A stretch of 48,073 nucleotides of DNA. Origin: Halomonas eurihalina (GTDB lineage: Bacteria > Pseudomonadota > Gammaproteobacteria > Pseudomonadales > Halomonadaceae). The stretch spans positions 1 to 48,073 of the forward strand of contig NZ_VTPU01000022.1 of the NCBI RefSeq assembly GCF_008274785.1. Reading direction: 5' to 3'. This document shows positions 1 to 8,192 of the stretch, piece after piece. The position numbers were made by a program, and so were the translations under genes. The first letter of the stretch is position 1, and the number at the start of each line of letters is the position of its first letter. The notes beneath the pieces are model-generated. The model saw only the letters and a list, made by a program, of their open reading frames with translations. It did not search any database and was not told the DNA's origin.

Positions 1-99
1 ATCAACAAGGACGAGGAGGCGCCGATCTTCCAGGTGGCCGATTATGGATTGGTCGCTGACTTGTTCGAGGCGCTGCCTGAACTCGAGCAGAAGCTGTAG
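1..99 (+). CDS. etfA: Electron transfer flavoprotein alpha subunit, C-terminal end (partial)
   Basis: Frame 1 is open from the first base to a TAG at 97-99 and encodes 32 residues beginning [20 protein letters not shown]. This is the conserved FAD-domain C-terminus of EtfA, which with EtfB carries electrons from acyl-CoA and other flavoprotein dehydrogenases to ETF-ubiquinone oxidoreductase. The 5' part lies outside the window. A strong terminator follows at 146-177, so this gene ends its transcription unit. Identification rests on a short but highly characteristic tail. Confidence 0.85.
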   Translation: MNKDEEAPIFQVADYGLVADLFEALPELEQKL

Positions 100-145
100 A
101 GTACCGTTCAGGCGCGTGAGAGTTACTAGCGCTGCAGGTTCAACG

Positions 146-177
146 GCCGGCCTTCCCATTGGGGAGGCCGGCTTTTT
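146..177 (+). terminator. Rho-independent terminator after etfA
   Basis: A 12-bp stem pairs 146-157 with 161-172 (one G-U pair) around a 3-nt loop and is followed by five T residues at 173-177. It lies 47 nt after the etfA stop codon. Confidence 0.9.
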
Positions 178-200
178 CATGGCATCGTCACAACGATCAG

Positions 201-219
201 AATATTGATAATAATTCTT
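201..219 (+). promoter_or_regulatory. Putative Fur box and promoter of the TonB2 operon
   Basis: AATATTGATAATAATTCTT at 201-219 matches the classical 19-bp Fur box (GATAATGATAATCATTATC) at 14 of 19 positions, including a perfect central GATAAT. It overlaps a possible -35 (TTGATA, 205-210), with a weak -10 (TAATGT, 228-233) 17 bp downstream. Its position before a TonB/ExbB/ExbD operon fits iron repression. The match was made by eye; Fur binding is inferred. Confidence 0.55.
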
Positions 220-267
220 GTTTGAAGTAATGTGCCAGGCGTTCAGTGCACCTTCCGGGAGACGAGC

Positions 268-1035
268 GTGCCGTATAGGAAACCATGGATTCGCTGGGGG
301 GTGGCGGGTCTCGCCCTGACCCTGGCGGCTTCGGCGTCGGCCCAGTCGTCGCTTCGCGACGAGTCGCTAGACGCCCAACGCACCCAGGCCGAGTTGCAAG
401 AGCGCATCGACAATGCGGACGAGGCGGTCCGCGAGCAACTGCGTGAACTTCGTCAGGCGCGGGAAGAGACCCGTCGCTTGCAGGCCTACAACGAGGAGCT
501 GGCGCCGATCGTGGAACGCCAGGCCGCTACCTTCGATGAGCGCCGCTCCGGTGTCGAATCGCTGGCCGAGACCCGTGAAGCCCTGCCCGGGATGATGCGC
601 GAGATGGTCGAGCGTCTGGGGAGCTGGGTCGAGCAGGACATGCCGTTTCTGCGCGACGAGCGCCTGGCTCGGGTGGCCTCGCTCGAGTCGACGCTTTCGC
701 AAGCGGACCTGAGCAGTGCCGAGAAGCTGGAACGCGTACTGGCGGCGTGGCGCGCCGAGCTCGATTATGGTCGCGAGCTGGATGCCTGGCGCGGCGAACT
801 GCCGGGCGATACGCCGCGAGACGTGGATTTCCTGCGTATTGGGCGGGTCGGCTGGTACTACCTGACGCCGGATGGCCATCAGGGTGGGGTCTGGAAAGCC
901 GAGACCGGTGAATGGCAAACCCTCGAGGAATCGGCCTTGGCGGAAGTCCGCAAGGGACTGCGTATCGTACGCGAACAGCGAGCTCCGGCGATGCTCGACC
1001 TACCCGTCTCTCAACCGGTGGAGGACGCCTCATGA
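268..1035 (+). CDS. DUF3450-type periplasmic protein of the TonB2 cluster
   Basis: This encodes about 255 residues from a GTG start at 268, chosen because GGGAG lies at 257-261 and the product then begins directly with a signal peptide (basic PYRKPWIRW, a hydrophobic stretch, cleavage after SASA). An upstream ATG at 232 would add 12 residues without a ribosome site. The mature N-terminal half is charged, heptad-like and probably coiled coil; the C-terminal half contains a GWYYLTPDG segment typical of DUF3450 proteins. The gene overlaps the next start as ATGA (1032-1035), so it is translationally coupled to the ExbB-like gene. DUF3450 genes are often first in TtpC-type TonB operons. A role as a periplasmic accessory of the energiser is inferred. 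Confidence 0.8.
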   Translation: MPYRKPWIRWGVAGLALTLAASASAQSSLRDESLDAQRTQAELQERIDNADEAVREQLRELRQAREETRRLQAYNEELAPIVERQAATFDERRSGVESLAETREALPGMMREMVERLGSWVEQDMPFLRDERLARVASLESTLSQADLSSAEKLERVLAAWRAELDYGRELDAWRGELPGDTPRDVDFLRIGRVGWYYLTPDGHQGGVWKAETGEWQTLEESALAEVRKGLRIVREQRAPAMLDLPVSQPVEDAS

Positions 1036-2420
1036 TCGGTCGTCACCCCGTGCTCCGTGCCCTTGCCATCGTCGCCTTGGCGGTCTTGCCGTCGGGCGCC
1101 GCCCTGGCGCAGTCCAGCGATGAACCATTGCAGACCTTTCAGGCCGAACGCAAAGCGGCCGAGGCGCGCGACCGAGCGCGCCTCGCCGAGCTGGTGGATG
1201 ACCGCCAGGCGCTCGAGTCCGCCTTGCAGGAAGCGCGTTCCGATCTCGAGGCGGTTCGCGAGCGGCGTCAGGAGCTGGAAGCGCAACAGCAGTCGCAAAA
1301 AGCCGAGCTTCAGGAGTTGGCCAGCCAGATCGATGAGCAGGGCGGCGATCTCGGCCCGGTGTTCGACGAAGTGGCGAGCGTGAGCGGCGAACTGCGCGAC
1401 GACCTTGGCCAGAGTTGGCTGACGTTGGGTGCCGAGGCCTCGTTACCGCCGCGCCTGGACAGCGACGGGGTGCTGCGACCCGGCCAGGTCGAGATTCTGA
1501 TGGATAGTCTGATGGGCATGACCCGCGAGACATCGCGGATCGTGAACTTGAGTGCGCCCGTGGCCGGGCAGGATGGCCAGCGCAGTGAGCGGGCGGTGAC
1601 ACGGATCGGTGACCTGTTGGCCTTCAGTGAAGGGCAGTTGTTGCAGCGCACTGGCAATGAGGGAGATCTGTCGGTACTCGACCATACGCCTGGCGCGGTC
1701 AGTGATCGTCTGAACGCTTTCCAGGCCGGGCAGGGCGATGTGATCTCCTTGGATCCCACCGACGGCCAGGTGCTCGAGGCCATGGCTCAGCAGCCGAGCC
1801 TGCTGGAACGCTTCCAGCAGGGTGGCGCCGTGGGCTATGTAGTCGTGGTGCTCGGTGTGCTCGGCCTGCTGGTGGCGCTGTTCCAGTATCTCTACCTGCT
1901 GCGTGTCACGGTCACGCTCAAGCGCCAGCTCGGCGATCTGGAGCGGTTGCGCGAAGACAATCCGCTCGGGCGGGTGCTCAAGCGTTTCCATGCCTTGGGC
2001 ACCGGACATGCCCCCGAGGCGCTGGAGGCACGACTCGACGAGGCCATGCTGGCCGAACAGCCGCGTCTCGAACGGGGCCAGCCGCTGGTCAAGATGCTGG
2101 CGGCGGTGGCGCCGCTGCTCGGCCTGCTGGGCACCGTGACCGGCATGATCGTGACCTTCCAGTCGATCACCGTGTTCGGCACTGGCGACCCGCAGTTGAT
2201 GGCCGGCGGGATCAGTCAGGCCCTGGTGACCACGGTGCTGGGCCTCATCACCGCCGTGCCCTTGCTGTTCGCCCATACCGCATTGAGCAGCCGCAGCCGT
2301 GCGTTGATCGGCACCATGGAAGGGCGTGCTAGCGCGGTGCTCGCGGATCGTCTGGAGGCCGACCAGGTTGCGGCCTCCGCCACTACGACGACGAAGCGCC
2401 ATGTCGATGCCTTGGCTTGA
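1032..2420 (+). CDS. TtpC-like long ExbB/TolQ/MotA-family proton channel protein
   Basis: The protein has about 462 residues: a signal peptide (residues 1-27, ending AALAQ), a large periplasmic region with a coiled coil over roughly 35-110, a first membrane segment near 268-290, and the MotA/TolQ/ExbB channel domain with membrane helices near 352-376 (containing LLGLLGTVTGM) and 396-418. Ordinary ExbB is about 240 residues, so the N-terminal half is an extension, as in TtpC of the Vibrio TonB2 system. It should act in the inner membrane as a third channel component that helps ExbB2/ExbD2/TonB2 energise outer-membrane transport. The start overlaps the upstream stop. The name ttpC is plausible from order and architecture but was not checked by alignment. 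Confidence 0.85.
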   Translation: MIGRHPVLRALAIVALAVLPSGAALAQSSDEPLQTFQAERKAAEARDRARLAELVDDRQALESALQEARSDLEAVRERRQELEAQQQSQKAELQELASQIDEQGGDLGPVFDEVASVSGELRDDLGQSWLTLGAEASLPPRLDSDGVLRPGQVEILMDSLMGMTRETSRIVNLSAPVAGQDGQRSERAVTRIGDLLAFSEGQLLQRTGNEGDLSVLDHTPGAVSDRLNAFQAGQGDVISLDPTDGQVLEAMAQQPSLLERFQQGGAVGYVVVVLGVLGLLVALFQYLYLLRVTVTLKRQLGDLERLREDNPLGRVLKRFHALGTGHAPEALEARLDEAMLAEQPRLERGQPLVKMLAAVAPLLGLLGTVTGMIVTFQSITVFGTGDPQLMAGGISQALVTTVLGLITAVPLLFAHTALSSRSRALIGTMEGRASAVLADRLEADQVAASATTTTKRHVDALA

Positions 2421-2937
2421 TCCCCTCATTCGGCTGATCGATGCCGGTGGCCTGGTCCTGGTGGTCATTGCCGGGGTGGCCATGCTGCTGTTCTCGGTGG
2501 CGCTCGAACGCTGGTGGTTCTTTCGCTTCCATTATCGCCCGGCGCGCCGCGCGCTGGTGGAACGCTGGGTGACGCGAGGCGACCGTGTCAGCTGGAGCGC
2601 CATGACCCTGCGCGAGGTCTGGGTGCGCGAGTTGATCGCCTCGCTGCGCGGGCCCTTGCCCTGGCTCAAGCTGCTGGTGGTCATCTGCCCGCTGCTTGGC
2701 CTGCTGGGTACCGTGACGGGCATGATTACGGTCTTCGACAGCCTGTCGATCAGCGAGGTCAATCAGGCTCGGGCCATGGCCGATGGCGTGGCGCGCGCCA
2801 CGCTGCCCACCCTGAGCGGGATGGCGGTGTCGGTGGTGGGCCTGCTCTTCATCACACGCCTGGAACACATCATCCGGCGCGAGGACCAGCGGTTGCATGA
2901 TCGTCTCGCCCGCGCCGCGGAGGACGCACATGCGTAG
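2401..2937 (+). CDS. exbB: ExbB2-type biopolymer transport protein
   Basis: This is a short ExbB of about 178 residues. Its first helix lies near 17-35 (GGLVLVVIAGVAMLLFSVAL), the second near 88-112 with the PLLGLLGTVTGMITVF signature, and the third near 136-153 before a charged tail. It forms the proton channel with ExbD that powers TonB. The ATG at 2401 was chosen because it overlaps the preceding stop by 20 nt; ATG 2407 is an alternative. Short ExbB2 proteins of this size are typical of TonB2 operons, where they accompany a long TtpC-type paralogue, as here. Confidence 0.9.
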   Translation: MSMPWLDPLIRLIDAGGLVLVVIAGVAMLLFSVALERWWFFRFHYRPARRALVERWVTRGDRVSWSAMTLREVWVRELIASLRGPLPWLKLLVVICPLLGLLGTVTGMITVFDSLSISEVNQARAMADGVARATLPTLSGMAVSVVGLLFITRLEHIIRREDQRLHDRLARAAEDAHA

Positions 2938-3334
2938 ACGTCGACTCGGTACTATTGACGAGTCCAGCGAGGTCAATCTGACGCCGATGCTGGATGTGGT
3001 GTTCATCATGCTGATCTTTTTCATCGTCACCACCAGCTTCATCAAGGAAAGTGGCGTCGAGATCGAACGCCCCGAATCGAGCGCGGCCACGCCGCGTCCC
3101 GATGTTCAGGTTCTGGTGGCGATCACCCCGGAGGGGGCCGTCTGGGTCGACGGCGAGCCCGTGGATATCCATCGGGTCGGCCCCAAGGTGGCCGGTATGG
3201 TCAGCGACGAAGGCTCGGTGGTGATCCAGGCCGATCGTGAGGCCACTACCGGTGTGCTGATCGAGGTCATGGACCGACTGCGTGAGGCTGATGTCGAGCA
3301 GGTCGCGGTGGCGGCGCAACGGAGCGGCGCCTGA
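2930..3334 (+). CDS. exbD: ExbD2-type biopolymer transport protein
   Basis: About 134 residues: a short basic cytoplasmic N-terminus (MRRRRLG), one membrane helix near 20-40 containing LDVVFIMLIFFIVTTSF, and a periplasmic ExbD/TolR domain. Asp22 sits where ExbD proteins carry their essential proton-carrying aspartate. The start at 2930 overlaps the exbB stop by 8 nt; an upstream in-frame ATG (2897) would put the helix too far from the N-terminus. It works with ExbB2 and the TtpC-like protein to couple proton motive force to TonB. Confidence 0.92.
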   Translation: MRRRRLGTIDESSEVNLTPMLDVVFIMLIFFIVTTSFIKESGVEIERPESSAATPRPDVQVLVAITPEGAVWVDGEPVDIHRVGPKVAGMVSDEGSVVIQADREATTGVLIEVMDRLREADVEQVAVAAQRSGA

Positions 3335-4119
3335 TGCTGCGCGGTCCCTTTTCCCTGGTCGCCGGCGCGGCCCTGGCGCTGGTGCTCTTCATGTTGCTGG
3401 CGCTGCTGGTGGTGCCGCCGGAGGCCGAACCCGAGCAGCGCCTGGAAACCATAACCATGAACATGGCCGAGGCGCCGGCTGAAGAAATCGAGCCGAATCC
3501 GGCCCCCGCCACCAATGCTCCTCCTTCGCCACCACCGGCAGCAGCAACGCCGCCCCAGCCGGCGCCTGCACCCAGTGTCAGCAGCGATATCGCCTTGCCG
3601 GAACCCGAGCTGCCGCCAATGGAGGCGCCCGAGGTGCCGTTGGACGAGTCGTTGCCGGAACTGCAGGAGACACCACCCGAGCCTCGCCCGGAGCCCGAGC
3701 CGAAACCCGAGCCTGAACCGACTCCGCAGCCTGAGCCGGCTCCCGAGCCTTCGCCGGAACCAACCTCCGAGCCGGCGGCCGCCAGCACCTCTGCGGCGCC
3801 CAGCGAGTCGACGAGCGCATCTGCGGCTCCGGCAGCATCGCAGGAGCCCGTGGATGTGGGAACGTCGGCCCAGGCAACGCGGCGGGGCCAGCCGACATAT
3901 CCGCCGCGGGCCCAGCGCCGGGGTATAGAGGGGCATGTCGTGGTGCAATTCATTATTCGCCCCGATGGCAGCGTGGACCCGGGTAGCGTCGAAGTGCTGG
4001 AAGCGAAGCCGCCCAGAGTGTTCGAGCGTGCCGCCAGGCAGGCGATCGTCGAATGGCAGTTCCAGACGGCCGATCAGCGTCGGCGTGCCCGTCAGCGTTT
4101 CGAGTTTCAGCTTGAATAG
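3334..4119 (+). CDS. tonB: TonB2-type energy transducer
   Basis: 261 residues. A single N-terminal membrane helix (about 6-28) anchors the protein. A long periplasmic spacer (about 50-170) is rich in Pro, Glu and Ala and includes PEPEPKPEPEP-type repeats. The last 75 residues form a TonB C-terminal domain (QPTYPPRAQRRGIEGHVVVQ, then DGSV and a final VVEWQF-like strand written IVEWQFQ). It contacts TonB boxes of outer-membrane receptors. The start overlaps the exbD stop by one base (TGATG). Identity is clear from architecture and neighbours; the receptor partners lie outside the window. Confidence 0.92.
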   Translation: MLRGPFSLVAGAALALVLFMLLALLVVPPEAEPEQRLETITMNMAEAPAEEIEPNPAPATNAPPSPPPAAATPPQPAPAPSVSSDIALPEPELPPMEAPEVPLDESLPELQETPPEPRPEPEPKPEPEPTPQPEPAPEPSPEPTSEPAAASTSAAPSESTSASAAPAASQEPVDVGTSAQATRRGQPTYPPRAQRRGIEGHVVVQFIIRPDGSVDPGSVEVLEAKPPRVFERAARQAIVEWQFQTADQRRRARQRFEFQLE

Positions 4120-4129
4120 AGGTAGCCGC

Positions 4130-5263
4130 ATGCGTCATGCCCCCTATGCTTGCATCCTGATCGCCGGCGCCTGCTTGTTCGCGTCGTCGGCCTGGGCGGC
4201 GCCGACGCTGTCCAGCGGCATCATCGATGATCTCAAGGGCCTCGAGGCTCGCCTCAAGTCGGGCGAGCATGCGGCCGTCGAGGCGGAAGCGACCCGACAG
4301 GCCGAGCGGCTCGCGGGCGGTAATGCCTCGGATCGCTGGGCGCGAGCGCTGTATCTGCAGCTCGCCGCCAATGCCGAGGTGCGCCGTGGCAATGTTCAGG
4401 CGGCTGTCGCGCATCTGGCGACCGCCCGTGGCATCCGCGGCGTCGAGCCTGCCCAGGCAGACCGCTGGCTGAGGCAGGAGGCCGGGCTGCGTGCCCGGCT
4501 CGGCGAGACGGAGCGGGCCAGGGAACTGTTGGGTGACTGGTTCGGGCGTCACGATGGCGACACCGAAGCGCATTGGCTGATGGCACAGCTTCAGGCCGAA
4601 TCTTCCCGCTGGGAGCAGGCCGCCGATTGGTCGCAGCGTGCCCTGGCAGGCGATGCGTCACCTTCGCAGCAGCGTCTGGGGCTGGCGGCCACGGCCTTGC
4701 AACGTGCCGGTCGGCAGGAAGCAGCGCTGGCGGTGCTGGAGCGTCAACTGGCGGGTGCCGAGGACGATCCCCAGGCCTGGCGCCGTGCAGCGGGGCTGGC
4801 ACAGCGCATGGGCGATCCGGGCCGTGCGGTGGCGCTGTGGGAGACGGCCTGGCGGCGGGGTATCCTCAGCGGCGCGGACGATCTGATGCAGCGTATTCGG
4901 CTGCATCTGGCGGCGGGCACGCCGGCTCGGGCGGCGGAGATCCTGAGTCGCGCGCTGGAAGAGGGCAGCCTGGACGATTCCCTGGAGAATCGCCGTCTGC
5001 TGGCCGAGGCCTGGCAGGCGGCTCGGGGGCGTGACCGAGCGCTGATCGCCTGGCACAAGGTCGCCGAGCGGGGCGATGCAGCCGAGGATTGGCTGCGGCT
5101 GGGCCAGTTGGCCGTCGAATGGGACCGCTTGGAGCTGGCCCGGGAAGCCCTGCAACGTGCCCGTCAGGGCGGTGCCACGGAAGCGAGCGACTGGCTGGCA
5201 TCGTTGCCCGAGAACGAGGGCGAAACGTCGGGCAATCAGGTGAGCGGAGAAGCGGATAGTTGA
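4130..5263 (+). CDS. TPR-repeat periplasmic protein of the TonB2 operon
   Basis: About 377 residues from ATG 4130, which follows an AGAGGTAG ribosome site and starts a clear signal peptide (MRHAPYACILIAGACLFASSAWA). The rest is alpha-helical and built of Ala/Leu/Arg-rich helical pairs resembling TPR units, for example WLMAQLQAESSRWEQAADW and ALYLQLAANAEVRRGNVQAA. A TPR protein closes TonB2 operons in vibrios, where it has been linked to siderophore uptake. A scaffolding role is inferred. It is the last gene of the operon, 10 nt after tonB. Confidence 0.8.
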   Translation: MRHAPYACILIAGACLFASSAWAAPTLSSGIIDDLKGLEARLKSGEHAAVEAEATRQAERLAGGNASDRWARALYLQLAANAEVRRGNVQAAVAHLATARGIRGVEPAQADRWLRQEAGLRARLGETERARELLGDWFGRHDGDTEAHWLMAQLQAESSRWEQAADWSQRALAGDASPSQQRLGLAATALQRAGRQEAALAVLERQLAGAEDDPQAWRRAAGLAQRMGDPGRAVALWETAWRRGILSGADDLMQRIRLHLAAGTPARAAEILSRALEEGSLDDSLENRRLLAEAWQAARGRDRALIAWHKVAERGDAAEDWLRLGQLAVEWDRLELAREALQRARQGGATEASDWLASLPENEGETSGNQVSGEADS

Positions 5264-5360
5264 GTGTCTGCGCTCGCTCGGCTATTAACCTGGCAATCAA
5301 ATAGATCATCCTGAACGCTCTGATTGTCGCCCACCCTACGCTGGCGCAGATGGGGAGTCT

Positions 5361-5387
5361 GCCGGCGTGGTGTAGGCTCGCGCCGGC
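5361..5387. terminator. Weak hairpin between convergent TPR and xthA genes
   Basis: GCCGGCG (5361-5367) pairs perfectly with CGCCGGC (5381-5387) around a 13-nt loop. No T-tract follows on either strand, so factor-independent termination is doubtful. Nothing else was recognised in the 5264-5448 gap. Confidence 0.25.
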
Positions 5388-5448
5388 CTGTCGTCCGGCG
5401 GCGGCACGTCCCTGTACCGCGCCTGCCCTGGCCTGAATGCTTGCCGGG

Positions 5449-6285
5449 TTAATCGTTCAGATCGAACTCCGTCCATACCGGCGCATGATCCGACGGCTTC
5501 TCCATGCCGCGCAGGTCATAGTCGATCCCGGCATCGACGATATGTGTCGCCAGGGGCGCGGTGGTCAGGATGTAGTCGATCCGCAGGCCACGCTTGGGGT
5601 CGCGGTCGAAGCCCTTGGAACGATAATCGAACCAGCTGAAGCGGTCGTCGACCTCGGGGTAGCGGTGTCGGTAACTGTCCGAGAGCCCCCAGGCCTTGAT
5701 GGCACCCAGCCATTCGCGCTCCACCGGCTGGAAGCTGGTCTTGCCCTCGCGCAGCCAGCGCTTGCGGTTGGATTCGCCGATGCCGATATCGATGTCCGCA
5801 GGCGAGATATTGAAGTCGCCCATGATCGCCAGGCGCTCGTCCGGACGATGTTGTTCCTTCAGCAATGCGCTGAGCTGGGCATAGAAGCGCCGCTTGTGAG
5901 GAAACTTCACCGGATGCTCGATGTTCTCGCCCTGGGGAAAGTAGCCATTCCAGACCGTCAACGGCTCGCCGTCGGCACCACGCAGGCGCACACCGATGAG
6001 GCGTCGCTGGGCATCCTCTTCGTCATCGGGAAAGCCGCGCAGGACGAGCTCGGGTTCATCCGGGCACTGTTCGCGGCAGCACATCAGGGCTACGCCATAA
6101 TGCCCCTTTTGCCCATGGTAATAGACGCGATAGCCCAGTGCTTCCACCGCCTCGGCCGGGAACTCACTGTCCTGAACCTTGGTTTCCTGAAGGCCGATCA
6201 CCGCCGGGCGATGACGCTCGACCAGGGCCTCAAGCTGGTGCAGGCGGGCCCGAATACCGTTGATGTTGAATGACACCAGGCGCAT
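5449..6285 (-). CDS. xthA: Exodeoxyribonuclease III
   Basis: 278 residues, close to the 268 of E. coli XthA and collinear with it. Visible active-site elements of the EEP fold are Asn7 ([10 protein letters not shown]), Glu34 (GLQETKV), the [10 protein letters not shown] loop, [13 protein letters not shown], the GLRIDYI aspartate and the terminal SDHAPVW histidine. The enzyme is the main AP endonuclease and 3'-repair exonuclease of base-excision repair and acts in the cytoplasm. It begins 2 nt after the small basic gene at 6288-6536, so the two are probably cotranscribed. Confidence 0.95.
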   Translation of the reverse strand: MRLVSFNINGIRARLHQLEALVERHRPAVIGLQETKVQDSEFPAEAVEALGYRVYYHGQKGHYGVALMCCREQCPDEPELVLRGFPDDEEDAQRRLIGVRLRGADGEPLTVWNGYFPQGENIEHPVKFPHKRRFYAQLSALLKEQHRPDERLAIMGDFNISPADIDIGIGESNRKRWLREGKTSFQPVEREWLGAIKAWGLSDSYRHRYPEVDDRFSWFDYRSKGFDRDPKRGLRIDYILTTAPLATHIVDAGIDYDLRGMEKPSDHAPVWTEFDLND

Positions 6286-6287
6286 CG

Positions 6288-6536
6288 TCAGTCGTCCTTG
6301 TCGTGGGAATTATCGTGGGTGTTGTCGGTATGGATGTCGATCGACTGGCCACTCTCCTGGCGTTCTTGCTTGCGAGCGGCCTGCAGCTTGCGCTGCTGGC
6401 GTTTTTTCTGGGTAAAACGCCGTGACGGGCCGACCTGATCGGGATTGTCGTGACGCCACTGCTTGTAGTCCTTGCGTCGCCCGGTGCGGATCGTCACCTT
6501 GTCGGAAAGCGAGCGGGTCTTCTTTCGGCGTGTCAT
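6288..6536 (-). CDS. Small basic protein of unknown function upstream of xthA
   Basis: 82 residues with a strongly basic N-terminal two-thirds ([30 protein letters not shown]) and an acidic, His-rich end ([16 protein letters not shown]). It has no membrane segment or signal peptide. A good ribosome site (AAGGAG, 8 nt before ATG) and a promoter (TCGACG-N16-TAGAAT) support expression. The composition suggests a nucleic-acid-binding or ribosome-associated protein, but no family is recognised. It lies 2 nt from xthA in the same direction. Confidence 0.65.
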   Translation of the reverse strand: MTRRKKTRSLSDKVTIRTGRRKDYKQWRHDNPDQVGPSRRFTQKKRQQRKLQAARKQERQESGQSIDIHTDNTHDNSHDKDD

Positions 6537-6563
6537 GACGCATGCTCCTTGGATAATGGCGGC

Positions 6564-6591
6564 ATTCTAGCAGGCCCGGGCGTACCGTCGA
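6564..6591 (-). promoter_or_regulatory. Promoter of the small basic gene and xthA
   Basis: On the minus strand, TCGACG (6591-6586) and TAGAAT (6569-6564) are separated by 16 bp. The -10 lies about 28 nt before the start codon, giving a very short leader. Confidence 0.5.
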
Positions 6592-6623
6592 CAGCAAGGG
6601 GTGCGCCCTTGGCGCGTGAGAAC

Positions 6624-6632
6624 TGGTACAAT
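6624..6632 (+). promoter_or_regulatory. Extended -10 promoter of rhlB
   Basis: TGGTACAAT is an extended -10 element (TGn plus TACAAT) 52 bp before the rhlB ATG. No good -35 lies 17 bp upstream, which extended -10 promoters tolerate. Confidence 0.5.
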
Positions 6633-6683
6633 GGCGCTTTGTGTCACGCATCCATCCACAACACGGACGAGACAGCACAGCCT

Positions 6684-7958
6684 ATGAGCGAGTCGGAACA
6701 GACCACAGCACCGGCCCAGAACCGCAAGCCAAAGCGTCGCCGCCGCAAGCCGCGCCGCCGCCAGTCGAGCTGGGATATTCGCCAGTTCCAGGTGCCCGCG
6801 GTGGCGGGCAAGTGGCGCTTTCACGACTTCGACCTGCCGCTGCCGCTGATGCGGGCCATCCATGCCCAGGGGTTCGAGTACTGCACGCCGATCCAGGCCG
6901 AGGCATTGACCCATACCCTGCTCGGCGGCGATGTGGTGGGCAAGGCCCAGACAGGAACCGGCAAGACGGCCGCCTTCTTGATCTCCATTTTGGCCTACTT
7001 CCTGGAGGAAGAGGCGCCTGATGGTCAGAAGCCTGGTGCACCCCGCGCACTGATCATCGCGCCGACTCGCGAACTGGCGCTGCAGATCGAGAAGGATGCC
7101 AAGGAACTGGCGCGCTTTACCAATCTCAATGTCGCCAGCGTCGTCGGTGGTATGGATTATCAAAAGCAACGCGAGGGTCTGGGCAAGAAGCTTGACCTGT
7201 TGGTCGCCACGCCCGGTCGGTTGCTGGATTTCCACCAGAAACGCGACGTCGATCTCACTCAGGTCGAGGTGCTGGTGCTCGACGAGGCGGATCGCATGCT
7301 GTCGATGGGCTTCATCCCCGACGTCAAGCGCATCATTCGCCATACGCCGAAAACCGAAGAGCGCCAGACCTTCCTGTTCTCGGCGACCTTCACCGACGAC
7401 ATCCTCAACCTGGCCGAGCAGTGGACCCAGGAGCCGGCCCATGTGGATATCGAGGTGACCGTCGACAACGCCGCCGACATCGACCAACGCGTCTACCTGG
7501 TCGGCGATGACGACAAGGAGCGCCTGCTGGTCAAATTGCTGCAGCAGGAAAGCTTCGATCGGGTGATGGTATTCGGCAATCGCCGCGACCTGGTACGCAA
7601 GCTCGATGGCTTGCTGCGCAAGGCGGACATCAATGTCGCTATGCTGTCCGGCGATGTACCCCAGAATCAGCGCATTCGTACCCTCGAACAGTTCCGTGAG
7701 GGCGAGATTCAGGTGTTGGTGGCCACCGATGTGGCCGGGCGTGGTATCCATATCGAGGATGTCAGCCACGTAATCAACTACACCCTGCCCGAGGATCCGG
7801 AGGACTATGTCCATCGTATCGGCCGTACCGGCCGGGCCGGCGCCAAGGGCGTGTCGATCAGTTTCGTGGGCGAGGAAGATGCCTTCTCGCTGCCGGAAAT
7901 CGAGCGCTTCATCAACGACAAGCTGCCCTGCGAGCATCCGCCGGAAGGACTGCTCTGA
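6684..7958 (+). CDS. rhlB: DEAD-box ATP-dependent RNA helicase RhlB
   Basis: 424 residues. After a basic tail ([11 protein letters not shown], 17-26) come the Q motif ([10 protein letters not shown]), Walker A AQTGTGKT (88-95), [17 protein letters not shown] (200-203), SAT (233-235), [15 protein letters not shown] and HRIGRTGR (from 377). This is the RhlB subfamily, which unwinds RNA for RNase E and PNPase in the degradosome. RhlB proteins usually carry the basic extension at the C-terminus; here it is N-terminal, as in pseudomonad-type relatives. The ATG at 6684 was chosen because upstream in-frame sequence overlaps the divergent promoter region. Assignment within the DEAD-box family is good but not certain. 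Confidence 0.85.
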   Translation: MSESEQTTAPAQNRKPKRRRRKPRRRQSSWDIRQFQVPAVAGKWRFHDFDLPLPLMRAIHAQGFEYCTPIQAEALTHTLLGGDVVGKAQTGTGKTAAFLISILAYFLEEEAPDGQKPGAPRALIIAPTRELALQIEKDAKELARFTNLNVASVVGGMDYQKQREGLGKKLDLLVATPGRLLDFHQKRDVDLTQVEVLVLDEADRMLSMGFIPDVKRIIRHTPKTEERQTFLFSATFTDDILNLAEQWTQEPAHVDIEVTVDNAADIDQRVYLVGDDDKERLLVKLLQQESFDRVMVFGNRRDLVRKLDGLLRKADINVAMLSGDVPQNQRIRTLEQFREGEIQVLVATDVAGRGIHIEDVSHVINYTLPEDPEDYVHRIGRTGRAGAKGVSISFVGEEDAFSLPEIERFINDKLPCEHPPEGLL

Positions 7959-8030
7959 AGCTTGATCTGAAGCTTGAAGAGCGGCGCCGTGCGCCTGGAA
8001 GCTGGAAGACAGCGGCTACGCCGCTTGAAG
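7956..8030 (+). repeat. GCTNGAA heptamer-type repeats after rhlB
   Basis: Two near-identical 12-mers, TGAAGCTTGATC (7956-7967) and TGAAGCTTGAAG (7968-7979), begin at the rhlB stop codon. Two CTGGAAG units follow (7995-8001, 8002-8008), then a small perfect hairpin (AGCGGC-TAC-GCCGCT, 8011-8025) and another GCTTGAA. The recurring core is GCTNGAA, the same heptamer found on the opposite strand after era (24900-24941). Function unknown. Confidence 0.6.
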
Positions 8031-8065
8031 AAAGATTGCCGGGCTGCGTTGGCCCCTTGGTGAGC

Positions 8066-8162
8066 GGCGACGGGGACAGGCCAGAGCGGAGGTCCGATTC
8101 CAGGGAGGGAATCGGTAGCGCCCAGGGAAGGGTTTACAGCGCCTCCGCGTCGGCCTGTCGCC
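8066..8162. repeat. Nested palindromic intergenic element before dinG
   Basis: Three perfect stems nest inside each other: GACAGGCC (8075-8082) with GGCCTGTC (8152-8159), GCGGAGG (8086-8092) with CCTCCGC (8142-8148), and CCGATTCC (8094-8101) with GGAATCGG (8108-8115). The 3' side has an unpaired arm at 8116-8141. In total 23 base pairs form without mismatch. It could be a dispersed repeat of the REP type or a structured leader RNA. I have an unverified memory of similar blocks in other Halomonas intergenic regions. Confidence 0.6.
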
Positions 8163-8192
8163 GGGCAAGCCGCGCTTCTCTATGGATGCATC

